64,000 nt of DNA from Nitrospira_E sp052156535. Lineage in GTDB: Bacteria; Nitrospirota; Nitrospiria; Nitrospirales; UBA8639. Of the stretch, positions 9,237-18,611 are shown piece by piece. The notes under the pieces are model-generated. The model had not been told where the DNA came from and searched no databases. It was given only the letters and a program-made list of their open reading frames with translations. A program made the position numbers and the translations under genes. The stretch covers positions 1-64,000 of the forward strand of contig NZ_JBQKUP010000026.1 in NCBI RefSeq assembly GCF_052156535.1, given 5' to 3'. The first letter of the stretch is position 1, and each line of letters opens with the position of its first letter.

Positions 9237-9772
9237 TTTTCACCGAATCAACAATCAAGGGAGCCTTCCTCATTGATCCGGAGCCGATTGAAGACAGTCG
9301 CGGGTTTTTTGCCCGAACGATGTGTCAACGAGAGTTTGAGGCCCATGGAATTACATTCAGCCAGGTGCAATGCAATCTTTCTTTTAATAAAAAGAAAGGG
9401 ATCCTCAGGGGAATGCATTACCAATGTGCTCCGCATGAAGAAGCCAAGATTGTCTGGTGCGTCAAGGGTGCAATTTATGATGTGCTGATCGATTTGCGGC
9501 CTTTATCTCAAACGTATACTCAACATGCGGCGGTCGTTCTCACGGCGGAAAACCGGCGGATGCATTATATCCCGGAAGGATGTGCCCATGGATTTCAGAC
9601 TCTAGAAGATAATACGGAGATTTTTTACCAGATCTCCGCGTTCTACAATCCTCGATGTGCCAAAGGGGTGCGGTGGGATGATTCTGCGTTTGGGATTCAA
9701 TGGCCGGCCGATGAGCGGCTCATATCTGATCGAGACCTAGCTTACCCAGATTTTATCGAATCCCAACATTGA
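9233..9772 (+). CDS. RfbC-like NDP-4-keto-6-deoxyhexose 3,5-epimerase
   Basis: 179 aa cupin-fold sugar epimerase. Conserved family strings are present: KGILRGMHYQ with the catalytic His, VKGAIYDVLIDLRP, EGCAHGFQTLEDNTEIFYQI and the C-terminal GIQWPADERLISDRD. In rhamnose pathways this enzyme epimerises C3 and C5. After a C3-methyltransferase the usual role is epimerisation at C5 or C3 of the branched sugar, so the exact position is uncertain. The start ATG overlaps the stop of the methyltransferase gene (ATGA at 9233-9236). The stop likewise abuts the TTG start of the next gene, so rfbF to DUF4910 reads as one tightly coupled operon. Confidence 0.88.
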   Translation: MIFTESTIKGAFLIDPEPIEDSRGFFARTMCQREFEAHGITFSQVQCNLSFNKKKGILRGMHYQCAPHEEAKIVWCVKGAIYDVLIDLRPLSQTYTQHAAVVLTAENRRMHYIPEGCAHGFQTLEDNTEIFYQISAFYNPRCAKGVRWDDSAFGIQWPADERLISDRDLAYPDFIESQH

Positions 9773-11094
9773 ACACGATAAGGCTGCATGGTCATATGAT
9801 TGATGAAATTTCAAAACACGTCGGACATGAGATGTATCAGTTTCTTGCTGAACTGTATCCCATCTGTCGGAGTATTACAGGTCATGGCGTTCGGGAGACC
9901 CTACAAGGAATTGCCCGCCATATCCCTGTGAGGATGCATGAGATTCCAAGCGGAACCGAGGTGTTTGATTGGACAGTGCCACAGGAGTGGAATATTCAGG
10001 ATGCGTATATAAAAAATAAAAAGGGAGAACGGATTGTCGATTTTACGCAATCGAACCTGCATGTTGTCAGTTATAGTCAGCCCATTCACACCACGATGAC
10101 GCTGGAAGAATTAAAACCCCATCTGTATTCATTGCCCGAACATCCTGATTGGATTCCCTACCGAACTTCTTACTACAAGGAAAGCTGGGGATTCTGTCTG
10201 ACGCATCGGCAATTGATGGCGTTGAAAGAGGAGGAATATGAGGTATGTATCCATTCAACCTTAGAATCCGGGCATTTAACCTATGGTGAATACGTCATAA
10301 AAGGGGAAACTGAAGAAGAGATCTTGATCTCCTGTCATACCTGCCATCCATCCTTGTGCAATGACAACCTGTCCGGAATTGCCGTTACTACGTTTCTGGC
10401 CAAGGCGTTGAGCGGGCGATCTTTGCGATATTCTTACCGCTTTCTCTTTATTCCAGGTACGATCGGGTCCATCGCCTGGCTGGCGTTGCATGAAAACCAC
10501 GTGTCCACTATCACCAATGGCATGGTGGTGACCGGTGTGGGAGATCCCGGAGCGTTAACGTATAAAAAGAGCCGGCAAGGCAATGCCGGGATCGATCGGG
10601 CCTTCACGCATATACTGAAAACCTCCGGGTTGGAACATACCATCATCGATTTCTTCCCCTATGGGTATGATGAAAGGCAATATTGTTCTCCGGGCTTCAA
10701 TTTGCCCGTGGGCTGTTTCATGAGGACACCTCACGGAGAATATCCCGAATATCATACGTCGGGAGACAATTTAACGTTTGTCCAGCCTCAGCCGTTGGAA
10801 GAGTCCTTGATCTGTTGTATGAGGGCGTTAAATCTTTTGGACAGGAACAAAACATTCCTCAGTCAAAACCCCAAATGCGAACCCCGTTTAGGAAAAAGGG
10901 GCCTCTACCGAGCAATTGGTGGTGAATCGGAAGGCGCGAAAAGGGAGATGGCGATGTTGTGGGTGTTGAATTTTTCGGATGGAACGCATTCGCTCTTAGA
11001 CATTGCCGAACGATCTGGATTAGAGTTTGAGGCTATTGACAAAGCTGCTGAATCGTTGGAAGAGCACGGACTCCTAAAGAAAGTCTCATTGTGA
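9769..11094 (+). CDS. DUF4910 (M28 aminopeptidase-like) protein with winged-helix tail
   Basis: 441 aa member of the DUF4910/DUF2172 family, which has an M28 zinc-peptidase fold. Putative metal ligands are visible in SCHTCHPSLCNDNLSG (about residue 185) and EYHTSGDN (about 328). The last 80 residues (SDGTHSLLDIAERSGLEFEA) look like a small winged helix. The family is common in sugar biosynthesis loci, but its reaction is not known to me, so no function is assigned. TTG 9769 overlaps the previous stop (TTGA); ATG 9796 is an equally good start. Its coupling to the C-methyl sugar genes suggests it acts on that sugar, for example in its transfer, acylation or hydrolysis. Confidence 0.85.
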   Translation: MNTIRLHGHMIDEISKHVGHEMYQFLAELYPICRSITGHGVRETLQGIARHIPVRMHEIPSGTEVFDWTVPQEWNIQDAYIKNKKGERIVDFTQSNLHVVSYSQPIHTTMTLEELKPHLYSLPEHPDWIPYRTSYYKESWGFCLTHRQLMALKEEEYEVCIHSTLESGHLTYGEYVIKGETEEEILISCHTCHPSLCNDNLSGIAVTTFLAKALSGRSLRYSYRFLFIPGTIGSIAWLALHENHVSTITNGMVVTGVGDPGALTYKKSRQGNAGIDRAFTHILKTSGLEHTIIDFFPYGYDERQYCSPGFNLPVGCFMRTPHGEYPEYHTSGDNLTFVQPQPLEESLICCMRALNLLDRNKTFLSQNPKCEPRLGKRGLYRAIGGESEGAKREMAMLWVLNFSDGTHSLLDIAERSGLEFEAIDKAAESLEEHGLLKKVSL

Positions 11095-11246
11095 CACGTC
11101 CAATGAATTCTCTGCGGACATCTAAGAGGGTGGAGGGGCAGTGGAGAGAAAAAACGACTTGTGCGATGGTTCAAATGAGAAATACTTCGGCAGGGTACCT
11201 CGATCACGCAAAGGATGGCCTTGTCCATGTGGTCGGGTGATGAGCG

Positions 11247-12227
11247 ATGACCTCTCCTAATCAAAACCCCCTGGTGGAAACGACCACGTCATGGAAACCT
11301 TGCACCGTTATGGTCACCGGTGCCAGCGGCTTTTTGGGATCGCATTTGTGCCGTCATCTAGGCATGCGGGGTGGGGAGGTACATGCGATATCTCGATTTC
11401 AACGGGACCGTCAGAAAAGTGGACCCATCTGGTGGGAATCGAACTTGGAGGATGTTGGAGCGGTTCGCAGGTTATTCGACTCCGTAAAGCCCGACATCAT
11501 TTTTCATTTATCCGGATTAGTCTCAGGAATTCAGAGCAAAGAATTAGTTTTGCCGACTTTCCACAGCCTGGTGACCAGCACGGTGAATCTCTTAACTGTT
11601 GCGGCGGAAGTGGGATGTCATCGCATCGTGCTGGCCGGATCCCTCAATGAACCACCGGATGATGGAGAGAGTATCCCCAGTTCACCCTATGCGGCTGCCA
11701 AGTGGGCGAGTAGCGGGTATGGGCGGATGTTTCATGCGCTCTATGGTACGCCCGTGGTCATCGTCAGGACCTTTATGACATATGGACCCGGACAGGAAAT
11801 GCGCAAACTGATTCCTACGGTCGCACGTTCTCTGCTGAAAGGAGAATCGCCTAAACTTTCCAGCGGACAGTGGAAGGCCGACTGGATTTATGTCGATGAC
11901 GTTATTGAGGGGTTTCTTGCCGCTGCTCAAGTGCCACAGATTGAAGGGGTTACGGTGGATTTGGGTTCGGGATCACTGGTGACTGTTCGTGAATTGGTTG
12001 AACGGCTGGTTGAGATAGTGGGGAAGGGGGCTCAACCTCTATTCGGTGTCCTACCTGATCGGGTATTGGAACCAGCGCGAACGGCCGAGGTTGCGAGGAC
12101 ATTTGAACAAATCGATTGGAAACCGAACGTCTCGCTTCAACGTGGATTGCAGCAAACGGTAGAATGGTATAAAGCGCAGCTTTCTGCCTCCAGAGATTCT
12201 CAACTTCCAGGGCATTCGAATAAATGA
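11247..12227 (+). CDS. NAD-dependent epimerase/dehydratase (probable 4-keto reductase)
   Basis: 326 aa extended SDR. Rossmann motif VTGASGFLGSHLC is near residue 22, and the catalytic S and Y-x3-K are in SSPYAAAKWASS near 145-155. WIYVDDVIEGFLAA is the usual substrate-binding segment. After the dehydratase, methyltransferase and epimerase, the pathway needs a reductase for the C4 ketone, and this gene is the natural candidate; that is inference from order. A 4-epimerase role cannot be excluded. It lies 152 bp after the DUF4910 gene, so it may have its own promoter or be part of the same transcript. Confidence 0.82.
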   Translation: MTSPNQNPLVETTTSWKPCTVMVTGASGFLGSHLCRHLGMRGGEVHAISRFQRDRQKSGPIWWESNLEDVGAVRRLFDSVKPDIIFHLSGLVSGIQSKELVLPTFHSLVTSTVNLLTVAAEVGCHRIVLAGSLNEPPDDGESIPSSPYAAAKWASSGYGRMFHALYGTPVVIVRTFMTYGPGQEMRKLIPTVARSLLKGESPKLSSGQWKADWIYVDDVIEGFLAAAQVPQIEGVTVDLGSGSLVTVRELVERLVEIVGKGAQPLFGVLPDRVLEPARTAEVARTFEQIDWKPNVSLQRGLQQTVEWYKAQLSASRDSQLPGHSNK

Positions 12228-12353
12228 GGGTTTCCATGCTGTGGGTGTTGGGGGGCAGGTTTGCAGGTTCTCCATCAAATTATCTCTGCAAGAGGTTCCT
12301 GCCCTTTGTGAACAAAACTCTAAAATGCCAATGAGAAGACGGTGCAATTACTC

Positions 12354-13556
12354 ATGAGGATTGTTCGAAGGTTTGGGAAAAAGGTACTGAAGCTTTTCCA
12401 TGCAGCACTCGGGAAATTTCTAGAGGAGTTCAATTCGCCCTTTAAAACACAGGTGATATCCCTTCAGCCTGAAGGCCCACCTCGAGGTCATGTGCTTCTC
12501 TCATATAGAATTGAACTTTTTTCAACCAAACCAGGACAACCAATCCCTTACTATCACTATAACCGTCAATTGTCTGTCGTGATGGGAAGAACGTTTGCTG
12601 ATCTCGGTTTTGCTGTTGATGTGATTAGTAATGAGAATAGGAGTTTTCTTCCTAAAAAGAAATATGATTTTTTTATCGATACCCGGATGAATTTTGAAAG
12701 ACTGGCCCCTCTCCTGAATAAGGACTGTATCAAAATACTTCATGCGACGACGGCCCATCCCCATTTTAATAATTTCGCGGAAACGAAACGTCTTTTGGCT
12801 TTACAGGAAAGAAGACATGTAACCCTACGTTCGCGGAGATTCATGGCGCCAAGCTTTGCCATGGCCATTGAGTATGCAGATTGTGTGGTCGTTCATTGTG
12901 CATTTGGTGTCAAAAATTTCAAATATGCTAATAAGCCCATCTATCTGGTTCCGAATGCGGTTCCCTACAGATATCCCTGGTCGGATTCAAAGGATTTTGA
13001 GGCCTGTCGATTTCGATTTTTGTGGTTGGGAAGTGAGGGAATGGTGCACAAAGGTCTGGATGTGGTTTTAGAGGCATTCGCAGGGATGCCGGAATATCAT
13101 TTGACGGTGTGCGGTCCGGTCTCAAGAGAAAAGGATTTTGAGCAGGCATATTTTCACGAATTGTATCATACGCCCAATATTCATACTCGTGGATGGATTG
13201 ATGTTGAAAGTGCTGAGTTTAGGGATCTGACCAATCGCTGCCTTGGAATGGTCTATCCATCATGCTCTGAAACGAATGCCGGTTCGGTGTTGACATCGTT
13301 GCATGCCGGACTTATCCCAATCATAAGCAGTGAATCCGGTGTGGATGTGGGTAAGGACGAAGGTGTGATCCTTGATGATTGTTCAATCGAGTCAATTCGG
13401 GCGGCGGTTCGTCAAACTTCATCTCGTTCAACTCAGGAACTCAGGTGTATGTCCAGGAAATCATGGGAGTTTGCCCAAGAAAATCATACGATAAAAAAAT
13501 TCGAGAAAAAATATCGAGACGTGGTAGAAACATTGGTTAGTGAATATAAAAAATAA
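12354..13556 (+). CDS. Glycosyltransferase, GT4-like (GT-B fold)
   Basis: About 400 aa. The C-terminal half has the retaining GT-B donor site: FRFLWLGSEGMVHKGLDVVL, then HLTVCGP, and a degenerate E-x7-E region (SCSETNAGSVLTSLHAG). The N-terminal half is unusual for GT4, with a basic amphipathic start that could bind the inner membrane. The start is either GTG 12342 or ATG 12354; neither has a strong ribosome site. Donor and acceptor are unknown. It directly follows the CDP-sugar block, so transfer of the branched deoxyhexose is a reasonable guess but no more. Confidence 0.75.
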   Translation: MRIVRRFGKKVLKLFHAALGKFLEEFNSPFKTQVISLQPEGPPRGHVLLSYRIELFSTKPGQPIPYYHYNRQLSVVMGRTFADLGFAVDVISNENRSFLPKKKYDFFIDTRMNFERLAPLLNKDCIKILHATTAHPHFNNFAETKRLLALQERRHVTLRSRRFMAPSFAMAIEYADCVVVHCAFGVKNFKYANKPIYLVPNAVPYRYPWSDSKDFEACRFRFLWLGSEGMVHKGLDVVLEAFAGMPEYHLTVCGPVSREKDFEQAYFHELYHTPNIHTRGWIDVESAEFRDLTNRCLGMVYPSCSETNAGSVLTSLHAGLIPIISSESGVDVGKDEGVILDDCSIESIRAAVRQTSSRSTQELRCMSRKSWEFAQENHTIKKFEKKYRDVVETLVSEYKK

Positions 13557-13658
13557 TTATTAGCATGTGATTGTGGTGGTTCGTGGAGTCCAAATGCGAA
13601 AGAGCCACTTATCAAAAGACTGTCGATAGAATTGAAAAGGATTGTAACGATATTGGAA

Positions 13659-14474
13659 ATGGAATCAAAATTAAAACAATTGATTAAATCGATTCCAGGT
13701 GCCCGTTCTGCCTACCGATGGTTAGTGAGAATATTCAACCAAGTGTCTTCACGTATGAAATCCACGGAGGGCATATTCACTGAAATATATAAGGAAAATT
13801 ATTGGAGGGGGAAAAGTAGTGTTTCCGGGCAAGGCTCAGATCTTGAGCAAACACAGACGATTGTGAAAGAACTGCCAATTCTCCTGAACGATTTAAATAT
13901 TTCCACAATGCTGGATATACCCTGTGGCGATTTTTTCTGGATGAAAATGGTGGATTTGAAGAGTGTGCATTATACAGGAGCAGATATAGTTGGAGAATTA
14001 GTTGAGCGTAATCAACAATTATATCAGACGGATAATATCGTTTTCACCAAGCTCAATCTCCTGCGAAGTGACTTGCCCAAAGTTGACCTTATTTTTTGTC
14101 GTGATTGTTTAGGGCATTTTTCCTTTTCGAATATTATCATGGCGTTGAAGAACATGAGTCGGAGTGAATCATCCTATTTGCTCACAACCACATTTCCCGA
14201 GCGAAAGGCAAACTGCGACATAGTAACCGGCCAATGGAGGCCCCTGAATCTTGAAGCGGGTCCTTTCCATTTTCCTCCCCCCCAATCCCTTCTTGTGGAA
14301 CATTGCACTCAAAAGACCAAAAAGGGGGAGTACAAGGATAAATCATTGGGGCTCTGGAAAATTAGTGATGTGGAAGAAATTTTAAAAAAAGGACTAGCCT
14401 CCTCCTTATTTTTGAAAGAGAAGATAGTGTACATAAATTTCCTGGCAATGGTTGCGTCCAGTGTTGGGATTTAA
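13659..14474 (+). CDS. SAM-dependent methyltransferase, class I
   Basis: 271 aa. The SAM-binding motif I is MLDIPCGDFFWMK, followed by an acidic residue at the end of the second strand (YTGADIVGELVE) and the post-motif DLIFCRDCLGHFSF. It probably methylates a sugar hydroxyl of the polysaccharide; the acceptor is not predictable. ATG 13659 is preferred over TTG 13632 because the family begins about here. It is more AT-rich than the CDP-sugar genes before it, which hints at a separate origin. Confidence 0.8.
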   Translation: MESKLKQLIKSIPGARSAYRWLVRIFNQVSSRMKSTEGIFTEIYKENYWRGKSSVSGQGSDLEQTQTIVKELPILLNDLNISTMLDIPCGDFFWMKMVDLKSVHYTGADIVGELVERNQQLYQTDNIVFTKLNLLRSDLPKVDLIFCRDCLGHFSFSNIIMALKNMSRSESSYLLTTTFPERKANCDIVTGQWRPLNLEAGPFHFPPPQSLLVEHCTQKTKKGEYKDKSLGLWKISDVEEILKKGLASSLFLKEKIVYINFLAMVASSVGI

Positions 14475-14580
14475 CTGTGAGGGGGACAAAGGGCTAAAAA
14501 TTTTATGCTCCCATACCCAGACAGGAAATTGAGCGTGATGCCCTTCTACAACCATGCTTCGGTGGAAGGATATGGCATTA

Positions 14581-15612
14581 ATGAGGAAATTTAGACTGTC
14601 TCCAGTTCTATTTGTTGGGATAATCATCATGAGCCTGGTAATAGGGGCATTGATCTGGAGGGTGAGTTCTCCATACCTGGGGGTGGTCCGTGGCTTTTTA
14701 GGTTCGCAGGGGGAGAATGCTGGTTCCGGTCCCTGGTCGATTGGCATTTACACGGGTGTTTCCCCATTTGAATTGCATGATCCGGAAGACATCTCGAATC
14801 CCGTTCTTACGGCAAAGGATGTGACGGATGCCGATGCCAAATTTGTTGCCGATCCCTTTATGACCATCAAAGATGGTCGTTTTTATCTGTTTTTTGAAAT
14901 GTTGAATCGTGCCAATAACCAGGGGGACATTGGGTATGCCGAAAGCGAGGATGGGAAAGAATGGAAATACAAGAACATTCTCATCAATGAACCGTTCCAC
15001 TTATCTTATCCCTACGTGTTTGAATGGGAAAACAATGATTACTTAATACTGGAGAGCCATGAGGATCTCTCGATCAGGCTGTACCGGGCCAAGTCGTTTC
15101 CTGCGGAATGGCAATTTGTGAAAAGCATTTTCAATGGGGAGCATTATGTGGATCCCTCAATTTTTCGATATGAGAATGTCTGGTGGTTGTTTTATACCAA
15201 TCCACAAAATGATGCCTTAAACCTCTATTATGCTGACGAGCTAATGGGGGATTGGAGGCCTCATCCGATGAATCCGATCATAAAATTAAATAAGCATATC
15301 GCCAGGCCGGGCGGAAGGGTTCTCGTTCATGAGGGTCGGATTTATCGGTTCACCCAAGATACTGAGCCACGTTACGGCATTCAGGTGTTCGCCTTTGAAA
15401 TAGAAGAATTATCGAAAACCACCTATAAAGAGAAAATTGTTTCAGAAAAACCTGTCGTCACGATGTCAGGAGAAGGATGGAATGCGTACGGCATGCACCA
15501 TGTCGATCCGCATTTCATGAATGGGCAATGGATGGCAGCGGTTGATGGAAGATGTGGACCCAGTTCCATACCGTGTAAGACCTATTCAGAAGGAAAAAAA
15601 CTGGTTCAATAA
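14581..15612 (+). CDS. Membrane-anchored beta-propeller, GINT1 N-terminal-like
   Basis: About 343 aa. One N-terminal transmembrane segment (PVLFVGIIIMSLVIGALIW) is followed by an extracytoplasmic five-bladed-propeller-like domain: VADPFMTIKDGRFYLFFEM, YPYVFEWENNDYLILES, YVDPSIFRYENVWWLFYT, IARPGGRVLVHEGRIYRF and a last blade near HHVDPHFMNGQW. This resembles the N-terminal domain of glucosamine inositolphosphorylceramide transferase 1 and the GH43/GH130 sugar-binding propellers. It has no glycosyltransferase domain. Likely a periplasmic sugar-binding or sugar-modifying protein of the locus. Start: AAGGA at 14566-14570 suits ATG 14581; in-frame ATGs at 14554 and 14572 also exist. Confidence 0.7.
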   Translation: MRKFRLSPVLFVGIIIMSLVIGALIWRVSSPYLGVVRGFLGSQGENAGSGPWSIGIYTGVSPFELHDPEDISNPVLTAKDVTDADAKFVADPFMTIKDGRFYLFFEMLNRANNQGDIGYAESEDGKEWKYKNILINEPFHLSYPYVFEWENNDYLILESHEDLSIRLYRAKSFPAEWQFVKSIFNGEHYVDPSIFRYENVWWLFYTNPQNDALNLYYADELMGDWRPHPMNPIIKLNKHIARPGGRVLVHEGRIYRFTQDTEPRYGIQVFAFEIEELSKTTYKEKIVSEKPVVTMSGEGWNAYGMHHVDPHFMNGQWMAAVDGRCGPSSIPCKTYSEGKKLVQ

Positions 15613-16293
15613 CCGGCTGATCGGTCGAATCCTGTCAAAAAATTTCGTATAAAATGCCCCGGTTGTTTTGGAATTTGGCTAACCCATTCTCAACCTTTTA
15701 TCCCATACCATTTTTCAATGACCGCAGGGATGCGCGATATTGGCGGATCGGTTGTTGAACGGGCCCAGTCAGCTGCCCCTCTTTGTTCGGAGCTCGGATG
15801 GATGGGGGTTCCACATTAAAGTGTGAAAGTATGCCTGAACCCCCTAAGTAAAATGTATGCGGAATGGCAGTGAAACACGTGTAGCGATATAAGGGGAATC
15901 TGAAAAGCCTAAGGGTAGGAGCATTTCGGGACGATATATAAGGAAAATAGTCTGAAAACGCTACAGCAGAGATTGGGAAAAATTATCCCTCCAACCCTCC
16001 AAAGTTTCAGCCAGAGGGTTATCCCTGGGTGAGGAATTCGTAACTTCTCATATGATATGAGGAAAGGTTGATTCGATTGATGGTTTTGCCTAGCGTCGAC
16101 TGAAGGTATTTCCATACGAATCTGCAGCGGATGGTTAATGCTCATCGGCTTCAAGATCTTAATTGATAGGAATGCCAGCAATATTCATAAATTAATCAAT
16201 ACCCAGTCCATATAAAGAAAGGAATGAATTATGCTTTTCTCATCTTGGTTGAGCAGCTAGGCCTCTTGTCCAAGATATCAGCTAAATTCGAGC
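15613..16293. other. Non-coding stretch with a long inverted repeat
   Basis: About 680 bp without a supported gene. It contains the inverted repeat GGGGGTTC (15804-15811) / GAACCCCC (15837-15844), with a smaller CACA/TGTG stem nested in the loop. No U-tract follows, so it is not a standard terminator. No transposase remnant was recognised. The stretch separates the beta-propeller gene from the first SGNH gene and probably contains a promoter. Confidence 0.5.
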
Positions 16294-17415
16294 GTGAAAA
16301 TATTGAAAAACTGGATTAAAATTCTCCTCATTAATATTGGCGTGGTGATTCTAATTTTTGTCCTCGCCGAAATCGGGTTAAGGACATATTCTACCGTCAA
16401 ATCTTGTCTGACAGGGCAATGCGATGGATCATTATGGACCAGGCTCAATTTTTTCCATGAAAATAGAATGCTTGGCCTTACCACCCACGATCCCGTCCTT
16501 GGGTATAAGCCCAATCCGGGTTTTAGTGGGATCATTCATCATCCACCCTTTTGGGATAACGTGCAGGTCTCTATTGACCGCCACGGTTTTCGTCGTAATG
16601 TCGATGGCAGCAATGTGAATGTGAGTGATCATTCCGGAAAAAAAGTGTTAACCGTGGGCGATAGTTTCACCTTTGGGGATCAGGTGCATAACTCTCAAAC
16701 GTGGCCGGCTTGTTTTGCAAATAAAACAGGGCATGAGGTTTGGAATGGCGGAGTGGGTGGCTATGGAGCCGCCCAAGCCCTCTTGAGAGCGGAACAGGCC
16801 GTTGCCAATCATGGACCATTCGACACCCTTATTTGGTCGATTACGGTTGGACCAGATTTTCGTCGGGATCGATTAATGGTTCGGTCGAATTTTCCAAAAC
16901 CGCATATCGCCACGGTGGAAGGAAAAACGTTGGTGGTGCCGCCAGAGGATTTTGATGCTTCCCCGGATTTTATGTGGGTCCTTGGATATTCGGTGATCCT
17001 GCAAAGGCATTTGTTGCCAATTTTTCAGAAAAGATGGAATTTTGAATATGACGGGAGATATGAAATTCCAGGGGAGAATGCTGCCGATATTGAAGAGATC
17101 ATTGATTTTTCCTTTCAACGATTTGCTAATCTTACGGGGACAAAATCAAAGGTGGTCTTGCTACAGTATGGCCCTGGGATCTTTCTTGAGGAAGGTTTTG
17201 AAAGAAGGCAGCATGAACGAGGGCTTATTAAGAAATATGCAGAAAAATATGCTATTGAAATTATTGATTCATTCGATCAGATTTATGTTCCTGAAAAGAG
17301 GAATGAACTCTGGTTTGAATATAGGGACTATGGGCATCATACCCCCTATGGGAATAGAGTGGTTTGTGATGTGGTGTTTCATTGGCACGAAAAGAACAGG
17401 TCCGATGAATTTTAG
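16294..17415 (+). CDS. SGNH/GDSL-hydrolase-like membrane protein
   Basis: 373 aa. An N-terminal transmembrane anchor (ILLINIGVVILIFVLAEIGL) precedes an SGNH domain. Block I with the nucleophile is VGDSFTFGDQV (about residue 122), the oxyanion glycine block is NGGVGGYGAAQ, and a C-terminal D-x2-H-like element is in DYGHHTPYGNR. Members in polysaccharide loci remove or transfer O-acyl groups on glycans, as AlgJ/AlgX-type proteins do. The GTG start has no good ribosome site. A second protein with the same GDSFT-x-GDQV block lies at 27947-29245, so the locus has two of these. Confidence 0.75.
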   Translation: MKILKNWIKILLINIGVVILIFVLAEIGLRTYSTVKSCLTGQCDGSLWTRLNFFHENRMLGLTTHDPVLGYKPNPGFSGIIHHPPFWDNVQVSIDRHGFRRNVDGSNVNVSDHSGKKVLTVGDSFTFGDQVHNSQTWPACFANKTGHEVWNGGVGGYGAAQALLRAEQAVANHGPFDTLIWSITVGPDFRRDRLMVRSNFPKPHIATVEGKTLVVPPEDFDASPDFMWVLGYSVILQRHLLPIFQKRWNFEYDGRYEIPGENAADIEEIIDFSFQRFANLTGTKSKVVLLQYGPGIFLEEGFERRQHERGLIKKYAEKYAIEIIDSFDQIYVPEKRNELWFEYRDYGHHTPYGNRVVCDVVFHWHEKNRSDEF

Positions 17416-17718
17416 CTATTACACTGCCCCAGATTATGGTATTCAGTTTATGCCTGGAAAAGCTTGAACCATTGAAAGGCAGCTTTTAAGCAAAGTCTGT
17501 TCATTTCCAAGAGGCAAATGTTAACAGCGAAAGGTTTTGACCGCCAGTAGTTGGAGCTCCGTCGAAGTTTATTCCACGAATAGTAGCCGTTAACGGAAAT
17601 AAAAGTCTCCGATCCTTTATAATCAGATGACGTGGAAGGGCGAGAGCAATTTAAAATAAGAGTGTCGGGTTTGTTATCGTGAAACGAATCCAAATTCGTG
17701 CCAAAACGAAGGAATAAT

Positions 17719-18585
17719 ATGTTTGGAAGCAAAATGAAGAATACAGAAGAAACTGCATGCTCCAGTGCCGATGTCGTAACCATTATTGGACCTGATTCCG
17801 GCTGGAACATCATTAACTTTAAAGAGCTGAATGATTATCGAGATCTGTTTTATTTTCTCACCTGGCGCGATATTAAGGCGTTATATGCGCAGACTGTTTT
17901 GGGATTTTCATGGGCAATCATTCAACCTCTTGTGCAAATTTTGATTTTCACGGTTATTTTTGGAAAAGTCGCGGAACTGCCAACGGAGGGAATTCCCTAT
18001 ATTTTATTTTCAAGTGTGGCAGTAATCCCCTGGACGTATATGTCACAGGCGCTCACGCAATCGAGTCAAAGCCTCCTTCAGGGATCGAATATCTTGGGGA
18101 AGATTTATTTCCCTCGAATCATATTTCCCATTACACCCATTTTGGCGAAGCTGGTTGATTTTGGAATTTCCCTGTTCATTGTCCTCTGCATCATGTTGTA
18201 CTTTCGCGTGTCTCCCACATGGAATCTCCTGCTTTTCCCCGTGCTGGTAGTCATGATGATGGCTGTTCCGTTGGGTATAGGATTGTGGCTATCTTCACTG
18301 GCTATCCGATTTCGTGATATCAAACAAGCCATGCCGTTTTTTATTCAAATGCTCATGTATACTGCCCCCATCGTCTATTCGGCATCATCGATACCGGAGG
18401 GATATCGGTTGCTGTACTCGTTCAATCCACTCGTAGGTGTCATAGAGGGATTCAGAGCGTGTTTGCTAGGTACCCCCATCCCCTGGCTGTACATATGGCC
18501 TGGAGCAGTGACAGCGGTCCTGTTGGTCATCAGTGGAGCGGTATATTTTAAGCGGATGGAGCGTATCATTGTGGATGTGATTTAA
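17719..18585 (+). CDS. wzm: Polysaccharide ABC transporter permease (Wzm-like)
   Basis: 288 aa ABC-2 type permease with about six transmembrane helices. The N-terminal cytoplasmic part (LFYFLTWRDIKALYAQTVLG) is typical of Wzm/KpsM/TagG, as is the C-terminal PIVYSASSIPEGYRLLYSFN segment. Works with the next gene to export a lipid-linked glycan across the inner membrane. GAAGGA at 17708-17713 is correctly spaced for ATG 17719; a GTG at 17698 would place the ribosome site inside the gene. The next gene starts 26 bp downstream. Confidence 0.93.
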   Translation: MFGSKMKNTEETACSSADVVTIIGPDSGWNIINFKELNDYRDLFYFLTWRDIKALYAQTVLGFSWAIIQPLVQILIFTVIFGKVAELPTEGIPYILFSSVAVIPWTYMSQALTQSSQSLLQGSNILGKIYFPRIIFPITPILAKLVDFGISLFIVLCIMLYFRVSPTWNLLLFPVLVVMMMAVPLGIGLWLSSLAIRFRDIKQAMPFFIQMLMYTAPIVYSASSIPEGYRLLYSFNPLVGVIEGFRACLLGTPIPWLYIWPGAVTAVLLVISGAVYFKRMERIIVDVI

Positions 18586-18611
18586 GGAACCAGACCAGTA
18601 TCAGGAAAAAC

